A stretch of DNA of 64,000 bases from Hyphomicrobiales bacterium. GTDB lineage: Bacteria > Pseudomonadota > Alphaproteobacteria > Rhizobiales > Xanthobacteraceae. Shown here piece by piece: positions 1-11,245 of this stretch. The notes under the pieces were generated by a model. It was not told the origin of the DNA. It saw nothing but the letters and a program-made list of their open reading frames with translations, and did no database searches. Positions within the stretch are counted from its first letter, which is position 1; each line of letters opens with the position of its first letter. The stretch spans positions 62,001 through 126,000 of the forward strand of contig JAKFYI010000004.1 in the NCBI GenBank assembly GCA_021730985.1. Reading direction: 5' to 3'. The translations under genes and the position numbers were made by a program.

Positions 1-873
1 TACACCGGCGCGATGCCGATGGGTCAGGGCATCCGCACCGCGCTGGCGCAGATCTGCGCCGAGCAGTTCAACGTCGCACCGGCCGACATCACGGTCGTCG
101 CAGGCGACACCGCGGTCATTCCGCATGGGCAAGGCGGCTTCGCCAGCCGCCAGACCATCACCGCCGGATCGGCGGTGCACATGGCAGCCGTCGCCGTGCG
201 CGAGAAGGTGCTGTCGGTCGCGGCCCATCTGCTGGAGGCGAGCCCGCAGGATCTGGAGATCAAGGACGGCCAGGTTTCGATCGCCGGCACGGATCACCGC
301 ATCACGCTGAAGACCGTGGCGGAGGCGGTGTCGGGTGTGCCCGGCTATCCGCTGCCGGGCGGCTTCGAGCCCGGGCTCGAGAGCCTGCAGAACTTCATCC
401 CCGGCGCGCTGACCTACGGCATCGGCTGTCACGCGGTCGAGGTCGAGGTCGATGTCGACACCTGCGGCATCCGCCTGCTGCGCTACGCGGTGGTGAACGA
501 CAGCGGCCGCATCATCAATCCGATGATCGTCGAGGGTCAGATCGTCGGCGGCGTCGTCCACGCCATCGGCAATTCTCTATTCGAGCTGATGGCCTACAAC
601 GACGAGGCGCAGCCGCTGACGACCAACTTCGCCGACTACCTGCTGGTCAGCGCGACGGAAATCCCGCAGATCGACGTGACGTTTGTCGAATACCCGTCAA
701 CGCTCAATCCGCTGGGGGTGAAGGGCGTCGGCGAAACCGGGTGCGTGCCGGCGGCCGGCGCGATCATTTCCGCCATCGAGAATGCGCTGACGCCGTTCGG
801 CGTGCAGATCAGCGAATATCCGGTGACGCCGGCCGGCCTTTACAAGCTGATGCAGGGCCGCACCGCGGCCTGA
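1..873 (+). CDS. Molybdenum hydroxylase (xanthine dehydrogenase family) large subunit, 3' part only
   Basis: The reading frame is open at base 1, so only the C-terminal ~290 residues are present. The piece carries features of the molybdopterin-cytosine-dinucleotide subunit of the xanthine dehydrogenase/CO dehydrogenase family: MGQG near the start, GGFASRQT, and KGVGETG close to the end. The Glu of that last motif is the catalytic base next to molybdenum in this family. Such enzymes hydroxylate N-heterocycles, aldehydes or purines with water as the oxygen source and work with FAD and 2Fe-2S partners, which must lie upstream. The substrate cannot be read from this fragment. An enamidase-like gene 9 kb downstream makes an N-heterocycle plausible, but that is inference. 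Confidence 0.88.
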   Translation, partial: YTGAMPMGQGIRTALAQICAEQFNVAPADITVVAGDTAVIPHGQGGFASRQTITAGSAVHMAAVAVREKVLSVAAHLLEASPQDLEIKDGQVSIAGTDHRITLKTVAEAVSGVPGYPLPGGFEPGLESLQNFIPGALTYGIGCHAVEVEVDVDTCGIRLLRYAVVNDSGRIINPMIVEGQIVGGVVHAIGNSLFELMAYNDEAQPLTTNFADYLLVSATEIPQIDVTFVEYPSTLNPLGVKGVGETGCVPAAGAIISAIENALTPFGVQISEYPVTPAGLYKLMQGRTAA

Positions 874-1051
874 AGGCGGCGAGCAAGTCGATCGACCCGC
901 TTTCATGGGCATAGCCGACATGGCCGGGACTGCTACCAGGCTCGTCACAGTCGAAAGTGATCCAAGCAGACTTCGGCCTGACAGCCCGCGACCCCTTCCG
1001 GTCCCCTTGCCTGAGCCGATACGATGCCGTCTCCTGAGCCTGAGGGCGGAC

Positions 1052-2026
1052 ATGAGGCGGCGGGAATTCATCGCGGGGCTCGGCGGCGCGGCGGCTGCAT
1101 GGCCGCTCGCGGCGCGCGCACAGCAGCCGAAATTGCCGACCGTCGGGTTCCTGGGAACTGGCTCTGCTTCGTCGTGGGGCCAATGGGCCGCGGCATTTGC
1201 CGGGCGGTTGCGCGAGCTTCGCTGGATCGAGGGCCAGACCGTTGCGATCGAGTATCGCTGGGCGGATGGACGAAGCGAGCGCTATGCCGAGATTGCAGCC
1301 GAACTCGTCGGGCTCAAGGTCGATGTCATCGTCACGTCGGGGACGGCGGTACCGGCAGCAAAACACGCCACATCCACGATCCCGATCGTGTTCGCCATAG
1401 CCGTTGACCCGCTCGGCGCCGGTCTGGTCGCGAATCTTGCGCGGCCCGGCGGCAACGTGACCGGTCTCTCGCTCCAGTCCCCGGACCTTGCAGCCAAGCG
1501 AATTGAACTCTTGCGAGAGATTGTCCCCAATTTCCGTCGGCTGGCGATTTTGGGCAATGGCAGCAACCCGAACCTCGCGCTGGACATCCAAGAACTGCAA
1601 AGAGCGGCGAAACTGCTTGGGCTCGAGGTCGCCATATTCGAAATCCGGCGAGCGGAAGATATCTCACCTGCGATCGAGAAAATGAAGAATAGCGTTGACG
1701 CGCTGTATGTCGTGTCCGACCCGCTTGTGAACACCAATCGCGCTCACCTCAACGCGTCAGCGCTGGCTGTGCGTCTACCGACCATGCACGGCAATCGGGA
1801 ATACGTCGAGACCGGCGGGCTGATCTGCTACGGGCCAAACTTTTCGGGCAATTTCCGGCGCGCTGCCGACTTCGTCGATAGGATTCTGCGCGGGACGAAG
1901 CCTGCGGAACTGCCGGTCGAGCAGCCGGTCAAATTCGATCTCGTGATAAATCTGGCGACCGCACGGGCGCTTGGGCTGACGATCTCGGACTCGTTTCTGG
2001 TGCGCGCCGACGAGGTCATCGAGTAA
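1052..2026 (+). CDS. ABC transporter substrate-binding protein (PF04392-like)
   Basis: A 324-residue exported protein. The start at 1052 is preceded by a purine-rich GAGGGCGGA and begins MRRREFIAGLGG, a Tat-like leader ending near ARA. The frame remains open upstream, but that extension shows no secretion signal or ribosome site. The body fits the periplasmic binding protein family often annotated as ABC substrate-binding or TrpX-like: an IEYRWADG segment, a VDVIVTSGT strand, and IPIVFAIAVDPLGAGLV followed by LARPGGNVTG. These proteins are numerous in Bradyrhizobiaceae and often lack linked permease genes, as here. The ligand is unknown. It converges on fbiC with only 16 bases between the stop codons. 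Confidence 0.85.
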   Translation: MRRREFIAGLGGAAAAWPLAARAQQPKLPTVGFLGTGSASSWGQWAAAFAGRLRELRWIEGQTVAIEYRWADGRSERYAEIAAELVGLKVDVIVTSGTAVPAAKHATSTIPIVFAIAVDPLGAGLVANLARPGGNVTGLSLQSPDLAAKRIELLREIVPNFRRLAILGNGSNPNLALDIQELQRAAKLLGLEVAIFEIRRAEDISPAIEKMKNSVDALYVVSDPLVNTNRAHLNASALAVRLPTMHGNREYVETGGLICYGPNFSGNFRRAADFVDRILRGTKPAELPVEQPVKFDLVINLATARALGLTISDSFLVRADEVIE

Positions 2027-2042
2027 GCGATGCCGATGTAGC

Positions 2043-4481
<2,439 letters not shown>

Positions 4482-4487
4482 CGTCCG

Positions 4488-5183
4488 TCAACTTCCTTGC
4501 GCGGCCGCGCTTTTGGCACGGCCCCAGTTCGCGAATTCATTGTTGTCCAGGAAGGACTGCGTCAGCGTGTTGGATCCGGCACGCGCGAACGCCTGCAGGT
4601 CAACGGCATTGTCGATGTCACGGCCGATCCCTGGCAAGCGTATGATTTGAGGCTCGATGCCGCATTTCCGGGCGGTTTCCAAATGCGGGAAGAAACTGTC
4701 GTCGCCGAATTTCAGCGGCACCGCCGTAGGCGGCGACACGACGATGGTGTTGGAGCCGAAATCGTCGTGCGACGGCACAATGGTGAACGACGGCCGTGTC
4801 CGATGCATAGAAAGGACGTGCGATATTTCGTCCGCTGTGGCCAGCGGAATATCGCCCGGGAGTTGCATCATGCCCGCCGCGCCCTCCGCTGCGAGCGTGC
4901 GCGCGGCACCTGCGACCGCAGCGGTGTGACCGCCGCGCGCGTCGTCCGTCAGAATGCGAGCGCCATAGCGCTGCCCCAGGGCGCCTGCCCTGGCATCCAG
5001 CGTCACCAGAGCGAACCCGGCCAGACCGGAGGCGTTCGACACGGCCCGTAGCACGTCTTCCAGCATCGTCAGCACGAGCGGCTCGCGCAGATGCGCCGGA
5101 ACCCCGGACCAAAGCCGCTGCTTCGCGCCCGGCGTCTCCTTGACCGGAATGACCGCCCAGATGCCGGTGTTGTCCGCCGCCAC
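4488..5183 (-). CDS. cofC: Phospholactate / phosphoenolpyruvate guanylyltransferase (CofC/FbiD family)
   Basis: A 231-residue nucleotidyltransferase that activates a three-carbon phospho-acid with GTP for transfer to FO. Visible family features are the N-terminal nucleotide-binding segment AVIPVKETPGAKQRL, LTDDARGGHTAAV, and MQLPGDIPLAT with the metal-binding Asp. The substrate differs among lineages: 2-phospholactate in the archaeal model, phosphoenolpyruvate in mycobacteria and 3-phosphoglycerate in some Burkholderia relatives. The sequence alone does not tell me which applies here. The start is GTG at 5183, three bases after the cofD stop, which implies translational coupling. Confidence 0.92.
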   Translation of the reverse strand: MAADNTGIWAVIPVKETPGAKQRLWSGVPAHLREPLVLTMLEDVLRAVSNASGLAGFALVTLDARAGALGQRYGARILTDDARGGHTAAVAGAARTLAAEGAAGMMQLPGDIPLATADEISHVLSMHRTRPSFTIVPSHDDFGSNTIVVSPPTAVPLKFGDDSFFPHLETARKCGIEPQIIRLPGIGRDIDNAVDLQAFARAGSNTLTQSFLDNNEFANWGRAKSAAAQGS

Positions 5184-5186
5184 GGC

Positions 5187-6158
5187 CTACGCCCTTCCCG
5201 CTGTGAGGCGATCCGCAAACTCGAGCGCCGCGGCCGCCAGTTGCTCGCGGTCGGACATGCTCCGCATCAGGATGGGACGAACCATGACAGGCACTGCGAT
5301 CCGGGTTGCCGCTGAGGCATCGACCGTATCGACGACGAAGCCGTCGATCAAATCGCCATAGTGCTCGGCGACGGTGACGGCATCGACCGCGTGGCCGAGT
5401 TCCGCCATCATTTTCGCCGTCGGGCCTTTCACCGCCTGCTTGCCAATGATCGGCGAGATCGCGATCACCGGCGCGGCGCAGGCCGCCAGCGCCGCGCGCA
5501 GCCTGGGCAGTGCCAGCATCGGATCGATGCTGATGTACGGATTGGACGGACAGATGATGACTGCCCGCAATTCCGGATCGCCGAGCGCGGCAAGGATCTC
5601 GGGATGCGGTTCGGCGTCCGCGGCGCCGGCAAAATGAAATCCGGTCACCTGTGGCGCGCATTGCGCCTCGACAAAGTAGCGCTGGAAATCCATCGGGCCG
5701 TCTGGCGTCATCACGCGTGTCCGCACCGGATCGTCGGTCATCGGCAGGATGCGGCTCGCGATGCCGAGCGAGCGCGCGATGCCGGCGGTGATCGCCGACA
5801 GCGGCTCGCCCTCTCGCAGTTGCCGCGTTCGCTCGACATGAACCGCGAGATCGCGGTCACCCAGCTTGAACCATGTCTCGCCGCCGAGTTCGCCGAGCGC
5901 CGCCATGAACGACCACGTCTCGTCGTCGCGGCCCCAGCCGGTGTCGCGGTTCTGGATTCCGGCCAGCGTGTAGGTCAGCGTGTCGATGTCGGGCGCGATG
6001 TGAAGTCCCAGGTGCACGAAGTCGTCGCCGGTGTTCGCCACCACGGTCAGCGCGCCCGGGCTGAGAACGCGCGCCAGGCCGAGCGCCAGCTTGGCGCCGC
6101 CGACGCCACCCGACAGCGCCAGCACCGGCCTTGCGTCCTTGGTTTTCTCTGAACTCAT
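5187..6158 (-). CDS. cofD: 2-phospho-L-lactate transferase (F420-0 or dehydro-F420-0 forming)
   Basis: A 323-residue CofD/FbiA family enzyme that moves the phospho-acid moiety from the GDP-activated donor made by CofC onto FO. Recognisable segments are the N-terminal LSGGVGGAKLALGL nucleotide loop, VVANTGDDFVHLGLHIAPDIDT, and CPSNPYISIDPML. These match the conserved GDP- and FO-binding regions of the family. It lies 13 bases after cofE and three bases before cofC in one operon. Length is normal for the family, and no frameshift or missing motif was seen. Confidence 0.95.
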   Translation of the reverse strand: MSSEKTKDARPVLALSGGVGGAKLALGLARVLSPGALTVVANTGDDFVHLGLHIAPDIDTLTYTLAGIQNRDTGWGRDDETWSFMAALGELGGETWFKLGDRDLAVHVERTRQLREGEPLSAITAGIARSLGIASRILPMTDDPVRTRVMTPDGPMDFQRYFVEAQCAPQVTGFHFAGAADAEPHPEILAALGDPELRAVIICPSNPYISIDPMLALPRLRAALAACAAPVIAISPIIGKQAVKGPTAKMMAELGHAVDAVTVAEHYGDLIDGFVVDTVDASAATRIAVPVMVRPILMRSMSDREQLAAAALEFADRLTAGRA

Positions 6159-6171
6159 GAGGCGGGATCAC

Positions 6172-6945
6172 TCACCGGAACAGGTCTTGCGATGCCGGCC
6201 GGATCAGCGCGCGAGCAGAGACCTGCGACGGCGAAACATCGAAGCCCGAAACAATGACGACCGGATGGCCCTCGTTGCCCTGCCCCATCAGCAGCGACGC
6301 CGCGGATGCGATCTCGTCCGCCATGGCGGTTTCGCTCACCTCCAGCACGTTGCCGAACAGGTCCGGTTGGCCGCGCAGATCGCGGAGCGCGGCGACACCG
6401 GCTGCGCCGAGCGCCACCCCGACGGTGCCCTGGCGCCACGGACGGCCGAAGCTGTCGCTCACGATCACGCCGAGAGATTTTCGGAAGTGTCCCTCCAACC
6501 GGGCGCGCAGAGCCTGCGCGGCCGAATCCGGCGCTTCCGGCAGCAGCAGCACAACGTCCCGCTCCGGCGACGCCGTCACATTGGAGCGGTCGACACCCGC
6601 ATTGGCAACGATGAAGCCGGCTCGATGTTCGACAATCAGCACGTTGGGATGCTCGCGAACCACGCGCACGGACTCCGACAGGATCACCTCGACCAGCCGC
6701 GCGTCCTTGTTGACCCGCTCTGCGAGCTGACGCGCGCGCGCCGATGGCACCACCGTTGTCAAATCGACAAAGCGGCCCTGAGCCTTCGACACCACCTTCT
6801 GGGCAATAACGACGACATCACCATCGACTGGCGCCAGCTTGGCCTTTTCCATCGCAGCGATGACAATCGCGCCGAGGTCGTCACCCGACTTGATCATCGG
6901 GATATCGGGAACAACGCTCAGCACGAGCCGTTTGGGCAGCTTCAT
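6172..6945 (-). CDS. cofE: Coenzyme F420-0:L-glutamate ligase
   Basis: A 257-residue GTP-dependent ligase that adds the glutamate tail to F420-0. The CofE fold is evident from DDLGAIVIAAM, VVIAQKVVSKAQG, the SDSFGRPWRQGTVGVALG block (metal and GTP binding) and DEIASAASLLMGQG near the C-terminus. It is the stand-alone CofE form; mycobacterial FbiB carries an extra C-terminal nitroreductase-like domain that is absent here. I chose ATG at 6945; a TTG lies one codon upstream. It follows the fgd stop by three bases, so the coenzyme pathway is co-transcribed with an F420-using enzyme. Confidence 0.94.
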   Translation of the reverse strand: MKLPKRLVLSVVPDIPMIKSGDDLGAIVIAAMEKAKLAPVDGDVVVIAQKVVSKAQGRFVDLTTVVPSARARQLAERVNKDARLVEVILSESVRVVREHPNVLIVEHRAGFIVANAGVDRSNVTASPERDVVLLLPEAPDSAAQALRARLEGHFRKSLGVIVSDSFGRPWRQGTVGVALGAAGVAALRDLRGQPDLFGNVLEVSETAMADEIASAASLLMGQGNEGHPVVIVSGFDVSPSQVSARALIRPASQDLFR

Positions 6946-6948
6946 CAA

Positions 6949-7950
6949 TCAACCCAACGCGCGCAATCGCGGCAACACCTGTTCACCGTAGAGATTCAAG
7001 AAGCGCTTCTGATCGCGGCCCGGCGCGTGAAAGACCAAATGCCGGAATCCAAGATCGAAATATTCCTTGATCTTCGCAACATGCTCATCCGGGTCGGTCG
7101 ATACGATCCAGCGCTTGGCGGTGCGTTCGACCGGAAGCGCGTCGGCAAGCTTCTCCATCTCGACCGGGTCTTCGACCGACATCTTCTCTTCCGGCGACAG
7201 CGCCAGCGCGGCCCACTCCTTGGTGTTCTGAAGGGCACGCTCACGATCGGTGTCGAACGAAACCTTCATCTCGATCATGCGCTCGATCGCATCGGGCGCC
7301 CGGCCGGCGGCCTGCAGACCCGCTGCGACATTCGGCAGCAGCGTTTCGGTGTAGAGTTCGCGCGCCTTGCCGCTGGTGCAGATGTAGCCCTCGGCGAGCT
7401 CACCGGCCATCTTCGCTACCGTCGGGCCGGACGCCGCAAGATAAATCGGAACGCGCGTGGACGGGCGATCGTAGAGCGTCGCCTTTTCGGTCTTGTAATA
7501 CTGACCCTCGAACGTGACGCGCTCTTCGCTCCAGAGCCGACGCATCAGCGTGACCGATTCCAGCAGCCGCGCGGTGCGCTCCTTGAACCCCGGCCACTTG
7601 AAGCCCAGCGCCGGCACGTCGTTGAGCGATTCACCGCTGCCGAGACCCAGCACGACGCGGCCGGGAAACATCACCGCAAGCGTCGCGAAGGCCTGCGCCA
7701 CGATCGAGGGGTGATAGCGAAACGTCGGCGTCATCACGCTCGTGCCCATGACGATCCGCCTGGTGCGGGCGCCGAGCGCGCCGAGCCACGGAATCGAAGC
7801 GGGCGCATGCCCGCCGGTGTGCTTCCAGGGCTGGAAATGATCGCTGATGAACACCGAGTCGAAGCCGGCGTCCTCGGCGGCACAGGAAAAATCGAGCAAC
7901 TCATTCGGGCCGAACTGTTCGGCCGACGCCTTGTACCCAATCTTGAGCAA
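6949..7950 (-). CDS. fgd: F420-dependent glucose-6-phosphate dehydrogenase
   Basis: A 333-residue luciferase-like (TIM barrel) oxidoreductase that should oxidise glucose 6-phosphate to 6-phosphogluconolactone while reducing F420. It aligns closely from memory with Mycobacterium tuberculosis FGD1: GYKASAEQF at the N-terminus, SDHFQPW, GTSVMTPTFRYHP and LVFHAPGRDQKRFL near the end. The FGD1 active-site residues have counterparts at His38, Trp42 and Glu107, and the three phosphate-binding residues at Lys195, Lys256 and Arg280. That separates it from generic F420 monooxygenase-like relatives. Start is TTG at 7950 with AGGAG six bases upstream. It is the first gene of the F420 operon, divergent from gnd-pgl, which handle its product. 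Confidence 0.93.
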   Translation of the reverse strand: MLKIGYKASAEQFGPNELLDFSCAAEDAGFDSVFISDHFQPWKHTGGHAPASIPWLGALGARTRRIVMGTSVMTPTFRYHPSIVAQAFATLAVMFPGRVVLGLGSGESLNDVPALGFKWPGFKERTARLLESVTLMRRLWSEERVTFEGQYYKTEKATLYDRPSTRVPIYLAASGPTVAKMAGELAEGYICTSGKARELYTETLLPNVAAGLQAAGRAPDAIERMIEMKVSFDTDRERALQNTKEWAALALSPEEKMSVEDPVEMEKLADALPVERTAKRWIVSTDPDEHVAKIKEYFDLGFRHLVFHAPGRDQKRFLNLYGEQVLPRLRALG

Positions 7951-8061
7951 CCTGAACTCCTACCGGCACAAAGACCGAGTTGACCCCGCTCCGAGTTCCA
8001 CCGGCTGCTATAAGCAGCGCAGGCGGCGATTGACGCCGCGACGGCCCCGGTGGGAATTTGG

Positions 8062-8090
8062 ATTATGCAACGGTGCCTGATGCATGTCAC
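8062..8090 (-). promoter_or_regulatory. Predicted sigma-70 promoter of the fgd-cofE-cofD-cofC-fbiC operon
   Basis: On the minus strand, GTGACA (8090-8085) is followed after exactly 17 bases by CATAAT (8067-8062). Each hexamer matches the consensus at five of six positions. Transcription would start near 8055 and leave a leader of about 105 bases before fgd. The leader contains two short perfect inverted repeats (8023-8039, six-base arms; 8005-8019, five-base arms). No equally good promoter was seen for gnd on the other strand. This is a reading of consensus elements only. Confidence 0.5.
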
Positions 8091-8184
8091 TTTGCTTCGC
8101 CGATTGGATTTTCTCTCATCGGCTTGTTGGTTTTAGCGGCTGTCCGGCAGCAGCCCGCACGATGATAGGTCAAGGAGACGCTTG

Positions 8185-9168
8185 ATGAAGCTCGGAATGG
8201 TGGGCCTGGGACGCATGGGAGGTAACATCGTTCGGCGCTTGACACGCAAGGGCCACACTTGCGTCGTTTTCGACCAAAGTCCGGCGGCGATCCAGGCCAT
8301 CGTCGCGGAAGGCGCAGCGGGCGGAGCCGATCTTGCCGACCTCGTCAAACGCCTCGAGCGGCCGCGCGTCGTCTGGGTCATGCTGCCGGCGGGAGAGACC
8401 ACCGAGCAGGCCGTGGCGCAGCTCGGCGAGCTTCTCGAGAAGGGCGACACGGTCATCGACGGTGGCAACACGTTCTACAAGGACGACATCCGGCGCGCGC
8501 AGACGCTGAAGGCCAAGGGCATCCACTACGTCGATTGCGGCACCAGCGGCGGCGTCTGGGGGCTTGAGCGCGGCTACTGCATGATGATCGGCGGCGACAA
8601 GAGCGTGGTGGCCGGCCTCGACCCGTTGTTCGACGCCCTGGCGCCCGGCCCCGGAACCATCCCGCAGACGCCGGGGCGAGAAGGCCGCGATCCGCGCGTC
8701 GAGCGGGGCTATCTGCACTGCGGCCCGGCCGGCGCCGGACATTTCGTCAAGATGATCCACAACGGCATCGAATACGGACTGATGCAGGCGTTCGCCGAGG
8801 GCTTCAACATCCTGCGCGGCGCCGATTCGGAAAAGCTGCCGCAGGAGCAGCGCTACGATTTCGACCTGCCCGACATCGCCGAGGTCTGGCGCCGCGGCAG
8901 CGTGGTCGGATCCTGGCTGCTCGATCTCACCGCTATCGCTCTGGCGCAGGATCCGGAGCTCAAGAATTATTCGGGATTCGTCGAGGATTCCGGAGAGGGC
9001 CGCTGGACCATCATGGCCGCGATCGAGGAAGCCGTGCCGGCTCATGTGCTGTCCGCCGCCCTCTACGCGCGGTTTCGCTCGCGCGACCAGGAAGGCTTTT
9101 CGGACAAGGTGCTGTCGGCGATGCGCCACCAGTTCGGCGGCCATGTCGAGCCGAAGAGCCGCGACTGA
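8185..9168 (+). CDS. gnd: 6-phosphogluconate dehydrogenase (decarboxylating), short form
   Basis: A 327-residue enzyme converting 6-phosphogluconate to ribulose 5-phosphate and CO2. It has the Rossmann motif [16 protein letters not shown] at the N-terminus and the catalytic segment [16 protein letters not shown] with the active-site Lys. At about 330 residues it belongs to the short class (GntZ/YqeC-like), which usually prefers NAD+, rather than the ~470-residue NADP+ class. ATG at 8185 is preceded by AAGGAG seven bases upstream. Its stop overlaps the pgl start (TGATG). Its position beside pgl and opposite fgd completes the oxidative pentose phosphate route starting from the F420 enzyme. Confidence 0.95.
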   Translation: MKLGMVGLGRMGGNIVRRLTRKGHTCVVFDQSPAAIQAIVAEGAAGGADLADLVKRLERPRVVWVMLPAGETTEQAVAQLGELLEKGDTVIDGGNTFYKDDIRRAQTLKAKGIHYVDCGTSGGVWGLERGYCMMIGGDKSVVAGLDPLFDALAPGPGTIPQTPGREGRDPRVERGYLHCGPAGAGHFVKMIHNGIEYGLMQAFAEGFNILRGADSEKLPQEQRYDFDLPDIAEVWRRGSVVGSWLLDLTAIALAQDPELKNYSGFVEDSGEGRWTIMAAIEEAVPAHVLSAALYARFRSRDQEGFSDKVLSAMRHQFGGHVEPKSRD

Positions 9169-9905
9169 TGGCGGATGCCGCACGCGTGGCTCATCGGATA
9201 TCAAGCGACGCCGAAGCGCTGGCGCGCGACGCAGCCGAGTGGCTCTGCAGCCTCGCTGTGAGCAGCACCGGACGCTTTGCGATCTGCTGCTCGGGCGGCT
9301 CGACACCGAAGCGGCTGTACGAACTGCTGGCAGAGCCAGGTACGGCGGCGCGCTTTCCGTGGACACGAGTGCATTGGTTCTGGGGCGACGAGCGTTTCGT
9401 GCCGCGCGATCATGCCGATAGCAATTGCCGCGCGACCCATGAGGCGATGCTGTCTCGAGTCGAAGTTCCGGACGGCAACGTCCATCCGGTCCCGACGCGC
9501 CTGCCCTCGCCCGAGTTGGCCGCAGCCGAATACGAGAAGACGCTGAAAGCGTTCTACGGAGCGGACGGGCTTGATCCGGCGCGCCCGCTGTTCGATGTCA
9601 CGCTGCTCGGGATCGGCGAGGACGGCCACACCGCCTCGCTGTTCCCCGGCCATTCCGCGCTCGGCGAACGCCACCGCTGGGCGGTTCCCGTGATCGGCGT
9701 CAAACCTGAAGCTCGCATCACGCTGACATTCCCCGTGCTCGGCAGCAGCCGGGACGTCGCTTTCCTCGCGGCGGGAAAAGCAAAGCGGCCGATGGTGACG
9801 AGGGCTCAGTCGGGAGATCGCGCGCTGCCGGCTGCTCTGGTCCAACCCACCGGACGGCTGACCTGGTTTACGGACCGCGCCGCGTCGGCGGACGGCGGCG
9901 CGTAG
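9168..9905 (+). CDS. pgl: 6-phosphogluconolactonase
   Basis: A 245-residue member of the glucosamine-6-phosphate isomerase/6-phosphogluconolactonase fold. It hydrolyses 6-phosphogluconolactone, the product of FGD or Zwf, to 6-phosphogluconate, the substrate of Gnd. Family signatures are CCSGGSTPKRLYELL, WGDERFVPRDHADSN and LGIGEDGHTASLFPG. It overlaps the gnd stop by one base, so the two are translationally coupled. Chemically it acts between fgd and gnd, and the three genes sit together although fgd is on the other strand. No zwf occurs in the window. Confidence 0.95.
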   Translation: MADAARVAHRISSDAEALARDAAEWLCSLAVSSTGRFAICCSGGSTPKRLYELLAEPGTAARFPWTRVHWFWGDERFVPRDHADSNCRATHEAMLSRVEVPDGNVHPVPTRLPSPELAAAEYEKTLKAFYGADGLDPARPLFDVTLLGIGEDGHTASLFPGHSALGERHRWAVPVIGVKPEARITLTFPVLGSSRDVAFLAAGKAKRPMVTRAQSGDRALPAALVQPTGRLTWFTDRAASADGGA

Positions 9906-10002
9906 GCCGGAGCGGCGCGAATGCATGGCACGTAAGCATTCGCATCGTGCGCTGTTTGACACGCAATTCCGCATTTATGATGATGTTGCAAAGCGAGATG
10001 AA

Positions 10003-11199
10003 ATGACCACTCTGATCAAGAACATCGGCGAGTTCTTCACCGGCGACCTCGCGCGGCCGGTCGCATCAGTCAAAAGCATCCTGATCGACGGCGGCAAGAT
10101 CGTGGCCCTCGATCCCTCCACCGACAAGGCCGACACCGTGCTGGACGCCGCCGGCGGCGCGGTGATGCCCGGGCTGGTGGACGGCCATGTGCATCCGATG
10201 TTCGGCGAATGGACGCCCGCACAGGACACCATCGGCTGGATCGGCAATTACCTGCACGGCGGCACCACCAGCATGATTTCGGCAGGCGAGCTCCACTTCC
10301 CCGGCATCGACTACGACAACCTTTCGCCTGAACTGGTGACGTCGCTCGCGGTCGTGACCGCAGCGACCACCGGCCGGGTGCGCTGGAGCGGCGTGAAGCT
10401 CTATGCCGGCACGGTGCTTGTCGTCGCCGGAATGACCGAAGCGCATTTCGACCGTCTGGCCGCGGCCGGCGTCAAATGGGTCAAGTTCCTGTTCTATCCG
10501 TTCAAGGACGACACCACCGAGGCGCGCAACTACGTCACCTGGGCGCGTGCGCGCGGCATGCGCGTGAAGGTCCACACCGGCGGCGTGTCGCGCTCGGGCG
10601 CGAGCGTCGTCTGCGGCTACAACATCCTGTCCTGGCTGCAGCCCGACATCGCGGCGCACGTCAGCGGCGGCCCGATCCCGATGAGCGACGAGGACATCGA
10701 CCTCGTGGTCGATAACACCAATTTCGCGCTGGAGGTGTGTTCGTCGCAGAACTACCGGTCCACCGCCCGTCTGGTGGCGCGGCTGATCGAACGCAACCAG
10801 CTCGACCGCCTGACGCTCGGAACCGACACGCCCGGTGGCACCGGCGTCATTCCGCGCGGCATGCTGCGCAACGTTCTGTACTTCGCGTCGATGTGCAACC
10901 TGACGGCGGGCCAGGCCGTCGCGGTGGCGACCGGCAACACCGCGCGCGCCCACGGCGTCGATGTCGGCTTTCTCGAGGTCGGCCGGCCCGCGGACATTGT
11001 GGTGTGCGGCTCGATCACCGGATCGGCCGGCTCGACGTTGAGCGATGCCATCGCCCACGGCGACCTGCCCGGCATCACGCATATCCTGATCGACGGGAAA
11101 TTCGTCGTCACCGACCGCAGCCAGCAGACCCCGCCACCGACCAAGCGCGCGTTCTTCTGCTGCTGCAGCACCGGACAATTCGAGGCGCGCGGCGACTAG
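10003..11199 (+). CDS. Enamidase-like metal-dependent amidohydrolase
   Basis: A 398-residue amidohydrolase-superfamily protein. GLVDGHVHP supplies the HxH metal pair, and KWVKFLFYP, KVHTGG, AHVSGG and GTDTPGGTG supply the remaining ligand regions. From memory it resembles enamidase of the anaerobic nicotinate pathway of Eubacterium barkeri over its whole length (LHGGTTSMISAG, the HTGG and H-x-GG motifs, GTGVIPRGMLRN, DLPGITHILIDG). Enamidase opens the ring of tetrahydro-6-oxonicotinate. The substrate here is not established; other cyclic enamides or imides are possible. The C-terminus has an odd FFCCCSTG cluster. ATG at 10003 fits the family start (LIKNIGEFFTGD). The next gene is an F420-type reductase. 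Confidence 0.8.
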   Translation: MTTLIKNIGEFFTGDLARPVASVKSILIDGGKIVALDPSTDKADTVLDAAGGAVMPGLVDGHVHPMFGEWTPAQDTIGWIGNYLHGGTTSMISAGELHFPGIDYDNLSPELVTSLAVVTAATTGRVRWSGVKLYAGTVLVVAGMTEAHFDRLAAAGVKWVKFLFYPFKDDTTEARNYVTWARARGMRVKVHTGGVSRSGASVVCGYNILSWLQPDIAAHVSGGPIPMSDEDIDLVVDNTNFALEVCSSQNYRSTARLVARLIERNQLDRLTLGTDTPGGTGVIPRGMLRNVLYFASMCNLTAGQAVAVATGNTARAHGVDVGFLEVGRPADIVVCGSITGSAGSTLSDAIAHGDLPGITHILIDGKFVVTDRSQQTPPPTKRAFFCCCSTGQFEARGD

Positions 11200-11245
11200 G
11201 CCGCCTGCCGGACCGCAATCTCAATTCAAGCTGGAAGGAAAACAA

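Noticed and set aside
6031-7983. 650-codon open frame on the plus strand opposite cofD, cofE and fgd
   Set aside because: It crosses three confidently identified genes and their junctions, is Arg/His-rich and shows no domain.
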